From NCBI GenBank assembly GCA_937925335.1, contig CALEWY010000051.1:1-50039 (forward strand): DNA of 50,039 nucleotides. The letters run 5' to 3'. Below are positions 15,925 through 23,456 of the stretch, piece after piece; the stretch's first letter is position 1, and each line of letters opens with the position of its first letter. Position numbers and translations under genes: made by a program. The notes beneath the pieces were generated by a model. That model was not told where the DNA came from and did not search any database. It was given only the letters and a program-made list of their open reading frames with translations. The DNA is from an uncultured Acidimicrobiales bacterium (GTDB lineage Bacteria > Actinomycetota > Acidimicrobiia > Acidimicrobiales > SZUA-35).

Positions 15925-15985
15925 CTGACACTTTGAACGGAAAGTGTCAGCATGGGAAAGCTGACACAATCGTCTGATTGTGTCA
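15925..15985. promoter_or_regulatory. Pair of TGACAC-N12-GTGTCA operators
   Basis: Palindrome 1: CTGACACTTT (15925-15934), six bases, AAAGTGTCAG (15941-15950). Palindrome 2: TGACACAATC (15962-15971), four bases, GATTGTGTCA (15976-15985). Both contain TGACAC-N12-GTGTCA and their centres are 36 bp apart. They sit between the divergent LLM oxidoreductase and TetR genes; the second ends ten bases before the TetR ATG at 15996. Confidence 0.78.
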
Positions 15986-15995
15986 AGCTGCTCGG

Positions 15996-16604
15996 ATGGC
16001 CATTCCGACGACCGACGAACAGTCGTCGACCGATCCGGCGACTCTCGAACCAGGGGATCGCCGTGATCTCAAACGCTCGGCCATCCACGCCGCCGCGATC
16101 GAAGAATTCTCCAGCCGCGGCATCGCTGGCACCTCGATGGCGAACATTGCGGCCGCCGCTGGGATGTCCAGGCCGGCTCTCTACCAATACTTCACCAACA
16201 AAAACGACATCTTCGCGTCTGCGTTTGTTGCCCTCTTCGAAGACCGGGTCGACGTTGCGTTGCAGGCGTTGGCTGAACCTGGGTCGGTGGCGGAGCAGGT
16301 CGACGCGCTACTCCAGCGCTTCGACGGTGATCTCTGGGAGCTGCTGAACGCGACGGCACACGCGGACGAACTGATGTCGGCCAAGAGCGGCGACGTCGCC
16401 ATCGCTGTCAAAGCCGTGGTTGATCGGCTGTGGACTGGATTGGCTGATCACCTGCGGGCGGCCGGAGTTGAGCAGGCGGCGGTCGATGCGCAGATCGACT
16501 TGTTGCGTCTCGCTCCTGCCGGTCTGAAGGTCGACCAGCCATCGGTGGCGGTGTTCCGGTCTCGCCTCACCGCACTCGCAGCGGCGGTCGGAGCCAACCC
16601 CTAG
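15996..16604 (+). CDS. TetR-family transcriptional regulator
   Basis: 202 residues. The helix-turn-helix spans about 27-72: 'KRSAIHAAAIEEFSSRGIAGTSMANIAAAAGMSRPALYQYFTNKNDIF', a textbook TetR N-terminus. The C-terminal ligand domain is variable. ATG 15996 is preferred; an in-frame TTG at 15978 lies inside the operator. Divergent from the LLM oxidoreductase, with two matched palindromes between, so it most likely represses both genes until a ligand binds. Confidence 0.93.
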   Translation: MAIPTTDEQSSTDPATLEPGDRRDLKRSAIHAAAIEEFSSRGIAGTSMANIAAAAGMSRPALYQYFTNKNDIFASAFVALFEDRVDVALQALAEPGSVAEQVDALLQRFDGDLWELLNATAHADELMSAKSGDVAIAVKAVVDRLWTGLADHLRAAGVEQAAVDAQIDLLRLAPAGLKVDQPSVAVFRSRLTALAAAVGANP

Positions 16605-16786
16605 GTCCGCCTTGTCGCCCTGGCGCCTCGCTCCATCAGCTCGTCGGGCCAGCGTGTCCATCGGTGCTGAGCGCGGCAGCTCGTCCCGTTGCGGCAAGCC
16701 CCCACGAACGCATGCCGCTGGCGACGATGTGTCGCGCCAAGCTCAAATTCAAACCGTTGATCGATCCGATGGGGGAGACTGCCGAC

Positions 16787-17656
16787 ATGCAGAACCTCGA
16801 CTCCGCAACGATGATCACGGCTTCTCGTGAGGGCGGGTACACCGCTGAGCTGTCACCAAGCTGGGAGATTTGGGGCCCGCAGGGCGGTTATCTCGCAGCG
16901 GTCGCGCTGCGGGCTGCCGGAAGTGAGATGGGCCGCGCCCGTCCGGCCTCGATGAATGCGCACTTCGTGGGAGCGGGGACGAGCGGGCCGGTCGAGGTTG
17001 CAGTCGAGACGAACCGCTCAACCCGGGTTGCTACATCGGTGACCGTGACCGTGGCGCAGGAATCTGATCGCGGCATGCGGACGCTGCTCGTTGCGACGGT
17101 CTGGGGAGTCGACGACGACCTGCCAGGTTTGGCGCATCAGCGAGCCGGTTTGCCGCTCGACCCAATGAGCCCCGACGGCGTCCCAAGTGCTGAGGAGCGC
17201 ATGGCGGCCTCTGGTGCAACGTGGCCCCATCCGTTCTGGCGGAACCTCGAAAGCCGCCCGGTGCTGTGGATCGACGACTGGGACAATCGCAAAGACCAAG
17301 CTCCACGAGAGTTGAATTGGTACCGCTTTGTCGACGGCGAAACGTTCGACGATCCGTGGGTCGATGCTGGCCGAGTCCTCGTCGTGCTGGACGTCGATGC
17401 GTGGGGTTGTGCGGTGCGGGCCAACGAGGGTGAGCTCGAACACTTCGCACCGACGATCGAGCTGACTGTCCGCTTCATCGGCGATGCCCGGGGCCATCGC
17501 TGGCTGCTCGGAGACGCGGAATCGCCCGTATCGAGTGCGGGGCTCGTCGCTCACTCGGGGATCGTGTGGACACCAGATGGGGCGATCGTTGCGACGGGTG
17601 GGAGCACCCTGTTGTGTCGACCCGCGGCGCGCCGGCCCGATAGCGCTATTCAATGA
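16787..17656 (+). CDS. TesB-like acyl-CoA thioesterase
   Basis: 289 residues, the length of a double hot-dog acyl-CoA thioesterase. The first hot-dog helix is '[23 protein letters not shown]' (about 24-46), followed by '[23 protein letters not shown]' where the family aligns its 'H..F' strand. The second domain includes '[23 protein letters not shown]' and '[25 protein letters not shown]'. ATG 16787 follows a strong GGGGGAG. These enzymes hydrolyse acyl-CoA esters to free acids and CoA. It is convergent with ridA and overlaps it by 11 bp. Confidence 0.88.
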   Translation: MQNLDSATMITASREGGYTAELSPSWEIWGPQGGYLAAVALRAAGSEMGRARPASMNAHFVGAGTSGPVEVAVETNRSTRVATSVTVTVAQESDRGMRTLLVATVWGVDDDLPGLAHQRAGLPLDPMSPDGVPSAEERMAASGATWPHPFWRNLESRPVLWIDDWDNRKDQAPRELNWYRFVDGETFDDPWVDAGRVLVVLDVDAWGCAVRANEGELEHFAPTIELTVRFIGDARGHRWLLGDAESPVSSAGLVAHSGIVWTPDGAIVATGGSTLLCRPAARRPDSAIQ

Positions 17657-18002
17657 GAGCGGCGATCACGCACACTTCGATCAGCAGTGTGTCTCGAGCC
17701 ATCTTGGCTTCAACGCACGCCCGAGCGGGTGCGTGGCCTTCTGGGACCCAGGCGTTCCAGACTTCGTTCATCGGAGCAAAGTCTGTGCCAATGTCGCGCA
17801 GGTAGATCGTCGCCGACAGGATGTGCTCACGACTGGATCCCGCCTCGGTCAAGAGCGCGTCGACTCTCTCGAGCGTCGAGATTGTCTGCCCCGTGATGTC
17901 GGCATCGGGGTCGGCGCAGACCTGTCCCGCAAGGTAGGCAACACCACCGTGCTTCACGATCATGCTCGCCCGTGCGCTGGTCTTGATGCGTTCGATGCTC
18001 AT
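17646..18002 (-). CDS. RidA-family (YjgF/YER057c/UK114) protein
   Basis: 118 residues, typical trimeric RidA size. '[42 protein letters not shown]' and '[26 protein letters not shown]' are family blocks, and '[24 protein letters not shown]' contains the conserved Arg (about residue 93) and Glu of the active cleft. RidA hydrolyses reactive enamine/imine intermediates; related members act in catabolism of N-containing aromatics. It lies downstream of the coiled-coil gene (169-bp gap) on the same strand. Confidence 0.92.
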   Translation of the reverse strand: MSIERIKTSARASMIVKHGGVAYLAGQVCADPDADITGQTISTLERVDALLTEAGSSREHILSATIYLRDIGTDFAPMNEVWNAWVPEGHAPARACVEAKMARDTLLIEVCVIAALIE

Positions 18003-18171
18003 CGCTCGAACACTAGCTCTGCGTAAAGCGGGTGGGGGTTGCTCGGACGGCTAGAGCATCGCCCGCCCTAGCCATCCAGAGCATGGTTCAGTATGACGCG
18101 AGTGAACCGTGCGACAAGCAGCTAGAAGCATCAAACCCCAACATTGGGATGCGATTCGTTGGCGTGCGAAA

Positions 18172-18714
18172 TCAATCGCCGGTGAGCTTGGCAGCCGTGG
18201 CGTTGAAGAGTTCAGCCAACGCAGCGCGATCGACCTTCGTGTCTCGGAGATCGAGGTCGGTTTGTTCGAGCGAACCGGCGAGTTCGGCGCGGGTTGCCTC
18301 GAGTTGTGAGGCGGCATGCGCCTCGGCCTTGTCGAGGCTCTCGGTGAGCTTCTCCACGCTGGTGTCGAGATCCTTTCGAAGGGCCTTGGTTTCCGAGGCC
18401 GACCCCTTCGATGCCTCGTCGAGACGACTCGAGAGGTTGGTGACCGCTTTGGTGCGGGTTTCGGACTCACTGTTGATGCGATCGCTCAGTGCCGTCACTT
18501 CATCGGTGAGTTCCCGACGGAGATCGGCGATGACGCCAAGCAGCGCACTCTCGAGGGTGTCGATGCGCTCGCTGGTCTTTCGAGCGTGATCACCAAACAG
18601 CAGGCCCTGGATTCGTCCGAGGTCGTCGCTGCCAAATCCGACGTCGGGAGCTGTGGTGGCTTCTGCTTCCGGCTCAACCTTTTCGGGGGATTGGTTTTTT
18701 GTGCGATCAGCCAT
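18172..18714 (-). CDS. Coiled-coil protein sharing the DL-LFG motif
   Basis: 180 residues, cytoplasmic. After a polar first ~28 residues comes DDLGRIQGLLFGDHARKT (30-47), then a heptad-rich coiled coil from about 48 to 170 (RIDTLESALLG...LTDEVTALSDRINSES...LEATRAELAGSLEQTDLDLRD). The motif D-L-x2-[IV]-[QR]-x-[LV]-LFG followed by an R[IV]-x-x-LE step is also at the N-terminus of the tail-anchored protein at 20611. This suggests both bind the same partner, perhaps the small GTPase (inference). The gene is divergent from the histidine kinase gene, with a 191-bp gap to its chosen start. Confidence 0.75.
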   Translation of the reverse strand: MADRTKNQSPEKVEPEAEATTAPDVGFGSDDLGRIQGLLFGDHARKTSERIDTLESALLGVIADLRRELTDEVTALSDRINSESETRTKAVTNLSSRLDEASKGSASETKALRKDLDTSVEKLTESLDKAEAHAASQLEATRAELAGSLEQTDLDLRDTKVDRAALAELFNATAAKLTGD

Positions 18715-18905
18715 GGCGGGGCTCCAATAACTCGGCGGGAACTACACCTGTCGGCGGGACGAGGCAGGCGATGAGAACACCACGAATCGATCAGCGACTC
18801 GCAGCGGCATCAATTGTAGGATCGATCGGTGGTCTTTCTGGGCGATCTGGCCAAAGCAGGTACCGTTGGGTGCCGACCCCCTGGTTTTGGGGAGTCGACG
18901 AATCA

Positions 18906-20117
18906 GTGGCGACCGTTCAGTCTTTTCATGGCTTTCCGTCGTCCATTCCAGCCGGCGGAGATTTGGTGGCCATGGGGTTGACGAGAGATGCAACGACACT
19001 CCAGCTCTGCGTCGATCTCGCTTGCTCGCTCACCGGTGCGACGGGTGCGCGGCTTGTTGTCCTGGGCGATCCTGAGCTCCGGCTCTCGTCCGGCATGGAG
19101 GCGGTCGCCGGTCTGCACGAGTTCGGAGAGTCGGGCCCGCCAACGGCGTATGCCGGGTCAGCCGTGGCCTACTCGCCCTCGGTCGCTCAAGTGGGCTCGT
19201 TCGCAGTCGCGCCCATCACCGGCCCGTCCGGCGAACCGGGATGGATCGTGGCATCGTCAGACGATGCCGACGCGATCGCTGAATTGGCGACCGACTCCAT
19301 CGAGCAGCTCGCTCTCCTCGTCGAAGATCGACTGGACCGAGCCGCCGAACAGATCCGACTCGATCAGCTCTCCGAGGTGCTTGTTCAGAACCAGACAAAC
19401 CTGCAGGAAGCTCGGGATGCGCTTGAGATCTCCAACGCCGAACTCGAGCAGTTCGCCTATCTCGCTGCCCACGAGCTCGTCGCTCCGCTGCGAGCCGTCG
19501 GTGTCTACGCCGAAGTGCTCGACGCGGTTGCGTCCATGGACGGTGACGACGCAGCCGAACGCATCGTGCACTGCGCAACCGAGATCCGCTCGGGCGTTTC
19601 GTTGATGGACCAGCAGGTGCAATACCTGCTCGAACTCTCCCGAACACAGGTCAGCGCGGCGATCACCGAGCCCGTCGACGTCCGAGACGTTGTCGTGGCG
19701 GCGGTCGACACGCTGCAGATCGATCTTGATGCGATCGATGCTGATGTGCAGATCGGTCAGCTGCCGGTCGTCGATGCCAAGTTCGTTCCGTTGCAGAGTG
19801 TCATCGCCAACCTGTTGTCGAACGCCGTTCGTTATCGCGAACCCGCACGGACGCTGGCGGTCTCCATCCAGTCAGAGGCCACCCCTGACGGATGGCGGAT
19901 CTCGGTGATCGACAATGGCGTCGGCCTCGAGAAATCAGATCGAGGCCGAGTCTTCAAGCTCTTCGAGCGGGCGTCGTCGAACGCAGCCGGTTCTGGAATC
20001 GGCCTTGCGTTGAGCCGCCGGATCGTTGAGGCGTTTGGCGGATCGATGGGCGTGGATCCAGGCGTTCCTCACGGTTCGCAGTTTTGGATCGAGATGCCTC
20101 GCTCGAGCAGGGCCTAG
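18906..20117 (+). CDS. Soluble GAF-type sensor histidine kinase
   Basis: 403 residues from GTG 18906; ATG 18972 is an equally good start and would lose 22 residues. There are no membrane helices. A GAF-like domain (about 22-140) is followed by a linker coiled coil and HisKA with H189 in 'FAYLAAHELVAPLRAV', the FAY.a.H-L..PLR form. HATPase boxes are seen: N box 'QSVIANLLSNAVRYRE', G1 'VIDNGVGL', F box 'FKLFERA', G2 'GSGIGLALSRRIVEAFGG'. It probably phosphorylates the response regulator at 21483. Its 3' end overlaps the GTPase 3' end by 4 bp. Confidence 0.9.
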   Translation: MATVQSFHGFPSSIPAGGDLVAMGLTRDATTLQLCVDLACSLTGATGARLVVLGDPELRLSSGMEAVAGLHEFGESGPPTAYAGSAVAYSPSVAQVGSFAVAPITGPSGEPGWIVASSDDADAIAELATDSIEQLALLVEDRLDRAAEQIRLDQLSEVLVQNQTNLQEARDALEISNAELEQFAYLAAHELVAPLRAVGVYAEVLDAVASMDGDDAAERIVHCATEIRSGVSLMDQQVQYLLELSRTQVSAAITEPVDVRDVVVAAVDTLQIDLDAIDADVQIGQLPVVDAKFVPLQSVIANLLSNAVRYREPARTLAVSIQSEATPDGWRISVIDNGVGLEKSDRGRVFKLFERASSNAAGSGIGLALSRRIVEAFGGSMGVDPGVPHGSQFWIEMPRSSRA

Positions 20118-20614
20118 GACCGGACGAGCTCGTGGCCGATCGAGGTGAACATCGCCTCGACGCCATCGCCGCTCAGCGCTGATGTTCGCATTGGTTCGGG
20201 AAGGTTGAGCCGAGCGCACTCGGCGGCGACCACGTCCCAATCGATCTCGAGATCTGACTTGTTCGCGATCAAGCGCACGGTTGCCTTCGCCGACTCCGCA
20301 GCGAGGCGGTCCCGTAGATCGGCCGTGAGCGCAATGGTTTCGGGGCGAGAGGCGTCGAACACGAGCACACCAGCGCGCACTCCTCGCAAGTAACTGCGCG
20401 GAATGTCGAGGCCTTCGGTCTCGCCGTGCATGTCCCAGAGGATGAGTGTGACGGTCGAGTCGTCGATTGGCATGGTCTTGCGATCGACTTTCACGCCCAA
20501 CGTCGAGTGGTACTCCTCGGAGAACGTGCTGTGGACGAACCGGCGAACAAGGCTCGTCTTGCCGACACTCGGTGACCCAAGCATCGCAACCTTCGCTCGG
20601 ACGATGCCGCTCAT
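20114..20614 (-). CDS. Rab/Ras-like small GTPase
   Basis: 166 residues with a full Ras-type set: G1 G13-S-P-S-V-G-K19-T20; G2 T38 in 'HSTLGVKV'; G3 W60-D61-M-H-G64-E65; G4 N118-K-S-D121; G5 T144-S-A146. The residue matching Ras Gln61 is Glu65, which could slow intrinsic hydrolysis or shift dependence onto a GAP. There is no C-terminal lipid signal, so membrane recruitment would be through a partner. The ATG at 20614 overlaps the stop of the tail-anchored gene as ATGA. Such prokaryotic Ras-like proteins are switch proteins. Encoded directly beside a histidine kinase and response regulator, it forms part of one signalling unit (inference). Confidence 0.92.
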   Translation of the reverse strand: MSGIVRAKVAMLGSPSVGKTSLVRRFVHSTFSEEYHSTLGVKVDRKTMPIDDSTVTLILWDMHGETEGLDIPRSYLRGVRAGVLVFDASRPETIALTADLRDRLAAESAKATVRLIANKSDLEIDWDVVAAECARLNLPEPMRTSALSGDGVEAMFTSIGHELVRS

Positions 20615-21486
20615 CGAGCGAGCAACACGATGATGGCGACGATGATCACGACCGTGATGATGCCAAGGATCCACCAGATTGCCGATGAACCGTTCGAATC
20701 GTCTTGTGCTGTCGACTGGAGTGCCTCGAGTGAGACGGTGGTGTCGTCGAGTGCGTCGACGGATCCGTCGAAATCTTCCAGAGCGCCGTGATAGTCGACG
20801 TGGATCGCTTCGAGCGTGGCGCTCGCACGGGCTCGATAGTTCTCGTCAGGCACGCCGTGGACGACGGACGCCAAGACGGCTCGGGGGCCCCACTCGACCA
20901 GCACGGAGGTGTCGCCGACGCGAAGGTCTTGTAGTCCGTCGTGCTCCGGCGTGTCGAAGGCGTCCTGCACGAAGAGGCGGATCGCGTCGAGCATGCCGGA
21001 AACGACGTCGGCGTCCTGCAGGGCTGTTTCGTCCGTGGCGGTGGCGGCGAGCAAGATGCCGGATTCGCGTTCGATCAGCAGTACTTGATCAACCCGGAAC
21101 GTCTTGGTCGAGCCATCCGGGCCAAACGTAAACATGTTGGCGATCATCTTGCGCATCGCCGGGCCCATCACCGGGTAGAGGGCATCGGCCAGGTTCGAGC
21201 TGTCGATCCTGGCAGAGGTGCGCACGGCGTGTTCCATCGACGGGACGAGGGCAACGCCAAGATCGTCGGGGGTTCCATCAACGTTTTCGACAGCACCGAT
21301 CAGAACTTCGCTGACCGCCTGCGTGCGATTGGACGATTCGAGGACGATTTGTTCGAGGGAGTGAATGCGATCTTCGAGCGCTTCGATCCCGGCAACACGG
21401 GCTCGCAATTCAGCGAGTTCGGCGCGTTCGCTACCGAACAGAACACTTCGGACCTCTTCCAGATCGGAATTCGCCGCGTCGGTCAT
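20611..21486 (-). CDS. Tail-anchored GTPase-partner-type protein
   Basis: 291 residues. The N-terminus carries DLEEVRSVLFGSERAELAEL (8-27) and a coiled coil, then a folded middle region with 'NLADALYPVMGPAMRKMI' (97-114), 'QVLLIERESGILLAA' and 'DVVSGMLDAIRLFVQDAF' (160-177). From memory these blocks match a domain found at the N-terminus of OmpA-type envelope proteins encoded next to Rab-like GTPases in other bacteria; the OmpA domain is absent here. A single C-terminal helix (about 267-291, WWILGIITVVIIVAIIVLLA) makes it tail-anchored with the bulk in the cytoplasm. It overlaps both neighbours by ATGA. Probable membrane scaffold or effector for the GTPase (inference). Confidence 0.8.
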   Translation of the reverse strand: MTDAANSDLEEVRSVLFGSERAELAELRARVAGIEALEDRIHSLEQIVLESSNRTQAVSEVLIGAVENVDGTPDDLGVALVPSMEHAVRTSARIDSSNLADALYPVMGPAMRKMIANMFTFGPDGSTKTFRVDQVLLIERESGILLAATATDETALQDADVVSGMLDAIRLFVQDAFDTPEHDGLQDLRVGDTSVLVEWGPRAVLASVVHGVPDENYRARASATLEAIHVDYHGALEDFDGSVDALDDTTVSLEALQSTAQDDSNGSSAIWWILGIITVVIIVAIIVLLAR

Positions 21487-22118
21487 GGTGGTACGACGAG
21501 CCCGCTCTGAATGCCCTTGGCGACCGCCTCAACTTGAGAGGTGACGCCGAGCTTGCGATGAATGAACTTGATGCGTGCTCGGATGGTGTGGAGCGAGAGG
21601 TGAAGATCGGCCGCGATCTCAGCTGGGGTCTCACCCCGGGTCAAGCACTCGAGAACCTCGAGTTCGCCGGGCGACAAGATCGTGGCCTCGGGTGTTTGCT
21701 CGAGTACCTGCTCAGGGAGCGGGTCACCGGTGAGGAGCGCTCGCATGGTGGTGACGATCAGCGTGATCGGTGTGTCTTTCGACAGCGCCGTCACGTCGTC
21801 GAGGGCAGCGGACTCCCGCAGGACTTGCGGAGCGAGGAAACCCGTGAGGATCAGGATCGGTCCTCGAAAGCCAGACTCTCGCAGTTCGGTGGCGACCATG
21901 ATCCCGGTTTCACCAGCAGGAAGGCGGTAATCGCACAGCACCAGATCTGGTCGAGAGTGCAGCACGCGCGAGACGGCGTCCTCCCGGTTGGTCGCTCGGC
22001 CGACAAGCTCGATGTCGGGCACGATTGATAGCGCGACGCTGAAGGCGTCGGCGTATGAGACTTGATCGTCGATCAGGACGACTCTCGAGGATCCTTCATC
22101 TGCCACGGTGAGTGACAC
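21483..22118 (-). CDS. LuxR/NarL-type response regulator
   Basis: 211 residues. Receiver domain: acidic pocket D17-D18 in 'VVLIDDQ', phosphoacceptor D63 in 'DLVLCDYRLPAG', T92 in 'ILILTGF' and K114 in 'ALSKD'. The C-terminal helix-turn-helix (about 148-211) has 'LSPGELEVLECLTRGETPAEIAADL' and 'LHTIRARIKFIHRKLGV', the NarL/FixJ pattern. The start is GTG at 22118. First gene of the three-gene unit with the tail-anchored protein and the GTPase, joined by 4-base overlaps. It is most likely the partner of the histidine kinase at 18906. Confidence 0.92.
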   Translation of the reverse strand: MSLTVADEGSSRVVLIDDQVSYADAFSVALSIVPDIELVGRATNREDAVSRVLHSRPDLVLCDYRLPAGETGIMVATELRESGFRGPILILTGFLAPQVLRESAALDDVTALSKDTPITLIVTTMRALLTGDPLPEQVLEQTPEATILSPGELEVLECLTRGETPAEIAADLHLSLHTIRARIKFIHRKLGVTSQVEAVAKGIQSGLVVPP

Positions 22119-22157
22119 TACAAGCCACGCCAGGTCTGGGCTGGTTCATGAAGGTGC

Positions 22158-22180
22158 CAATTGTGATGACCCCACAATTG
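22158..22180. promoter_or_regulatory. Palindrome upstream of the response regulator
   Basis: CAATTGTG (22158-22165), seven bases, CACAATTG (22173-22180): a perfect dyad 40 bp before the regulator start (22118) and 38 bp past the acyl-CoA dehydrogenase stop. No T-run follows on either strand, so an operator is more likely than a terminator. Confidence 0.45.
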
Positions 22181-22217
22181 ATGCCTGCTTGTTGAAGAGT
22201 CCCGAATCGTTGTTTCA

Positions 22218-23456
22218 TCAACGTTTCACGACGTCTCGGAATGGCTGATGACGGTCCGGCGCTGGCTCTTTTGGCAGTCCGAGGACATTCTCGCCGAGGA
22301 TGTTGTGCTGAATCTCGTCGGTCCCGCCGGCGATCGACTGCGCCGGTGTGGAGACCAGCACTTCGGCGACGACAGCGTCGATTGGATCATCGGTCGCTGC
22401 GAGCATGCCAGTCGCTCCGCTGATCGTGGTGTGCACGCTGTTGGCGCGCCGGGCCACCTCGGAGAGCGCGAGTTTGCCGATCGAACCTTCCGAGCCCGGA
22501 GGGCGGCCAAGCGCCCTGGCCGCCTTCGCTCGGCCGGCGGTCAACTCAGCGGAGCGGTGAACACTGATCAGGCCGGTGATCGCTTGTCGTGCCAAAGGGT
22601 CGTCGTTGCGCCCGGCGGAATGCGCTCGCTCGATCACGAGATCGACTCGGCCCTGGCGCTGTGGGTACCACTCGTAGGTCTTGTTGTATTCCGCGGCCTC
22701 GATCTGCGCCTCGTCGATGGTGCGACCGCTCGCCTTCGCGGAGATGTTGGACGAGCGACTGGTGGCGTAGGCCCGCTCGTGGGCCAACGTTCCTCGGGCG
22801 ACAGCCCAGCCCGACCCGATCTCGCCGACGACGTTTGTATTGGGAACCCGAGCGTCGGATAAGAACACCTCGTTGAACGACGAATGGTCGTTCATCTGGC
22901 GAATCGGTCGCACCTCAACGCCGGGTTGACGCAGGTCGATCACGAAATAGCTGAGACCTCGATGTTTGGGAGCGTCCCAATCGGTCCGGGCGACGAGAAT
23001 GCCCATGTCCGCATGGTCGGCCGAGGTGTTCCACACCTTCTGACCGTTCACGATCCATTCGTCGCCATCTCGCACTGCCGTTGTCTGCAATCCGGCAAGG
23101 TCAGAGCCGGCGACCGGTTCGCTGAAGAGTTGGCACCAGGTGAGTTCGCCGGTCAGCGTCGGGCGCATGTAGGTCCGCTTCAACTCGTCCGAGCCGTGGT
23201 CGTACATCGTCGGCGCAGCGAGGCCGACACCGCCTCCGAGCGGTGTTGCAACGCCACCAGCCTGCCGGATGGTGCGATGGGCGACTCGGTCGGCCCAGGC
23301 GGGAAGGTTCTTGCCAAACCACTCGTCGCTCCACGACGGCACAGCCCATCCCGAGTCGACGAGGCGGTCGCGCCACTCGAGCAGCGGAAGGCTCGGATCC
23401 CACGCCTCGGCGAACCACGCGAGGACGTCCGCTTCGACCGTCGCTTGGTCGGTCAA
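22218..23456 (-). CDS. Acyl-CoA dehydrogenase
   Basis: 412 residues from TTG 23456. This start was chosen because it overlaps the C45 gene's stop as TTGA, matching other junctions here, and GAGG lies 5 bases upstream; the longest frame (from 23519) would overlap more. Hallmarks: 'CQLFSEPVAGSDLAGLQTTAVRDGDEWIVNGQKVWNT' (about 109-145), the FAD-binding block, and 'AGGTDEIQHNILGENVLGLP' near the C-terminus, the usual GT.EI. Enzymes of this class oxidise acyl-CoA to enoyl-CoA with FAD. Last gene of the dehalogenase operon. Confidence 0.9.
   Translation of the reverse strand: MTDQATVEADVLAWFAEAWDPSLPLLEWRDRLVDSGWAVPSWSDEWFGKNLPAWADRVAHRTIRQAGGVATPLGGGVGLAAPTMYDHGSDELKRTYMRPTLTGELTWCQLFSEPVAGSDLAGLQTTAVRDGDEWIVNGQKVWNTSADHADMGILVARTDWDAPKHRGLSYFVIDLRQPGVEVRPIRQMNDHSSFNEVFLSDARVPNTNVVGEIGSGWAVARGTLAHERAYATSRSSNISAKASGRTIDEAQIEAAEYNKTYEWYPQRQGRVDLVIERAHSAGRNDDPLARQAITGLISVHRSAELTAGRAKAARALGRPPGSEGSIGKLALSEVARRANSVHTTISGATGMLAATDDPIDAVVAEVLVSTPAQSIAGGTDEIQHNILGENVLGLPKEPAPDRHQPFRDVVKR

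Noticed and set aside
18049-18073. GGCTAG/CTAGCC hairpin between the coiled-coil gene and ridA
   Set aside because: Six-base stem with a 13-base loop and no T-run; too weak to call a terminator.
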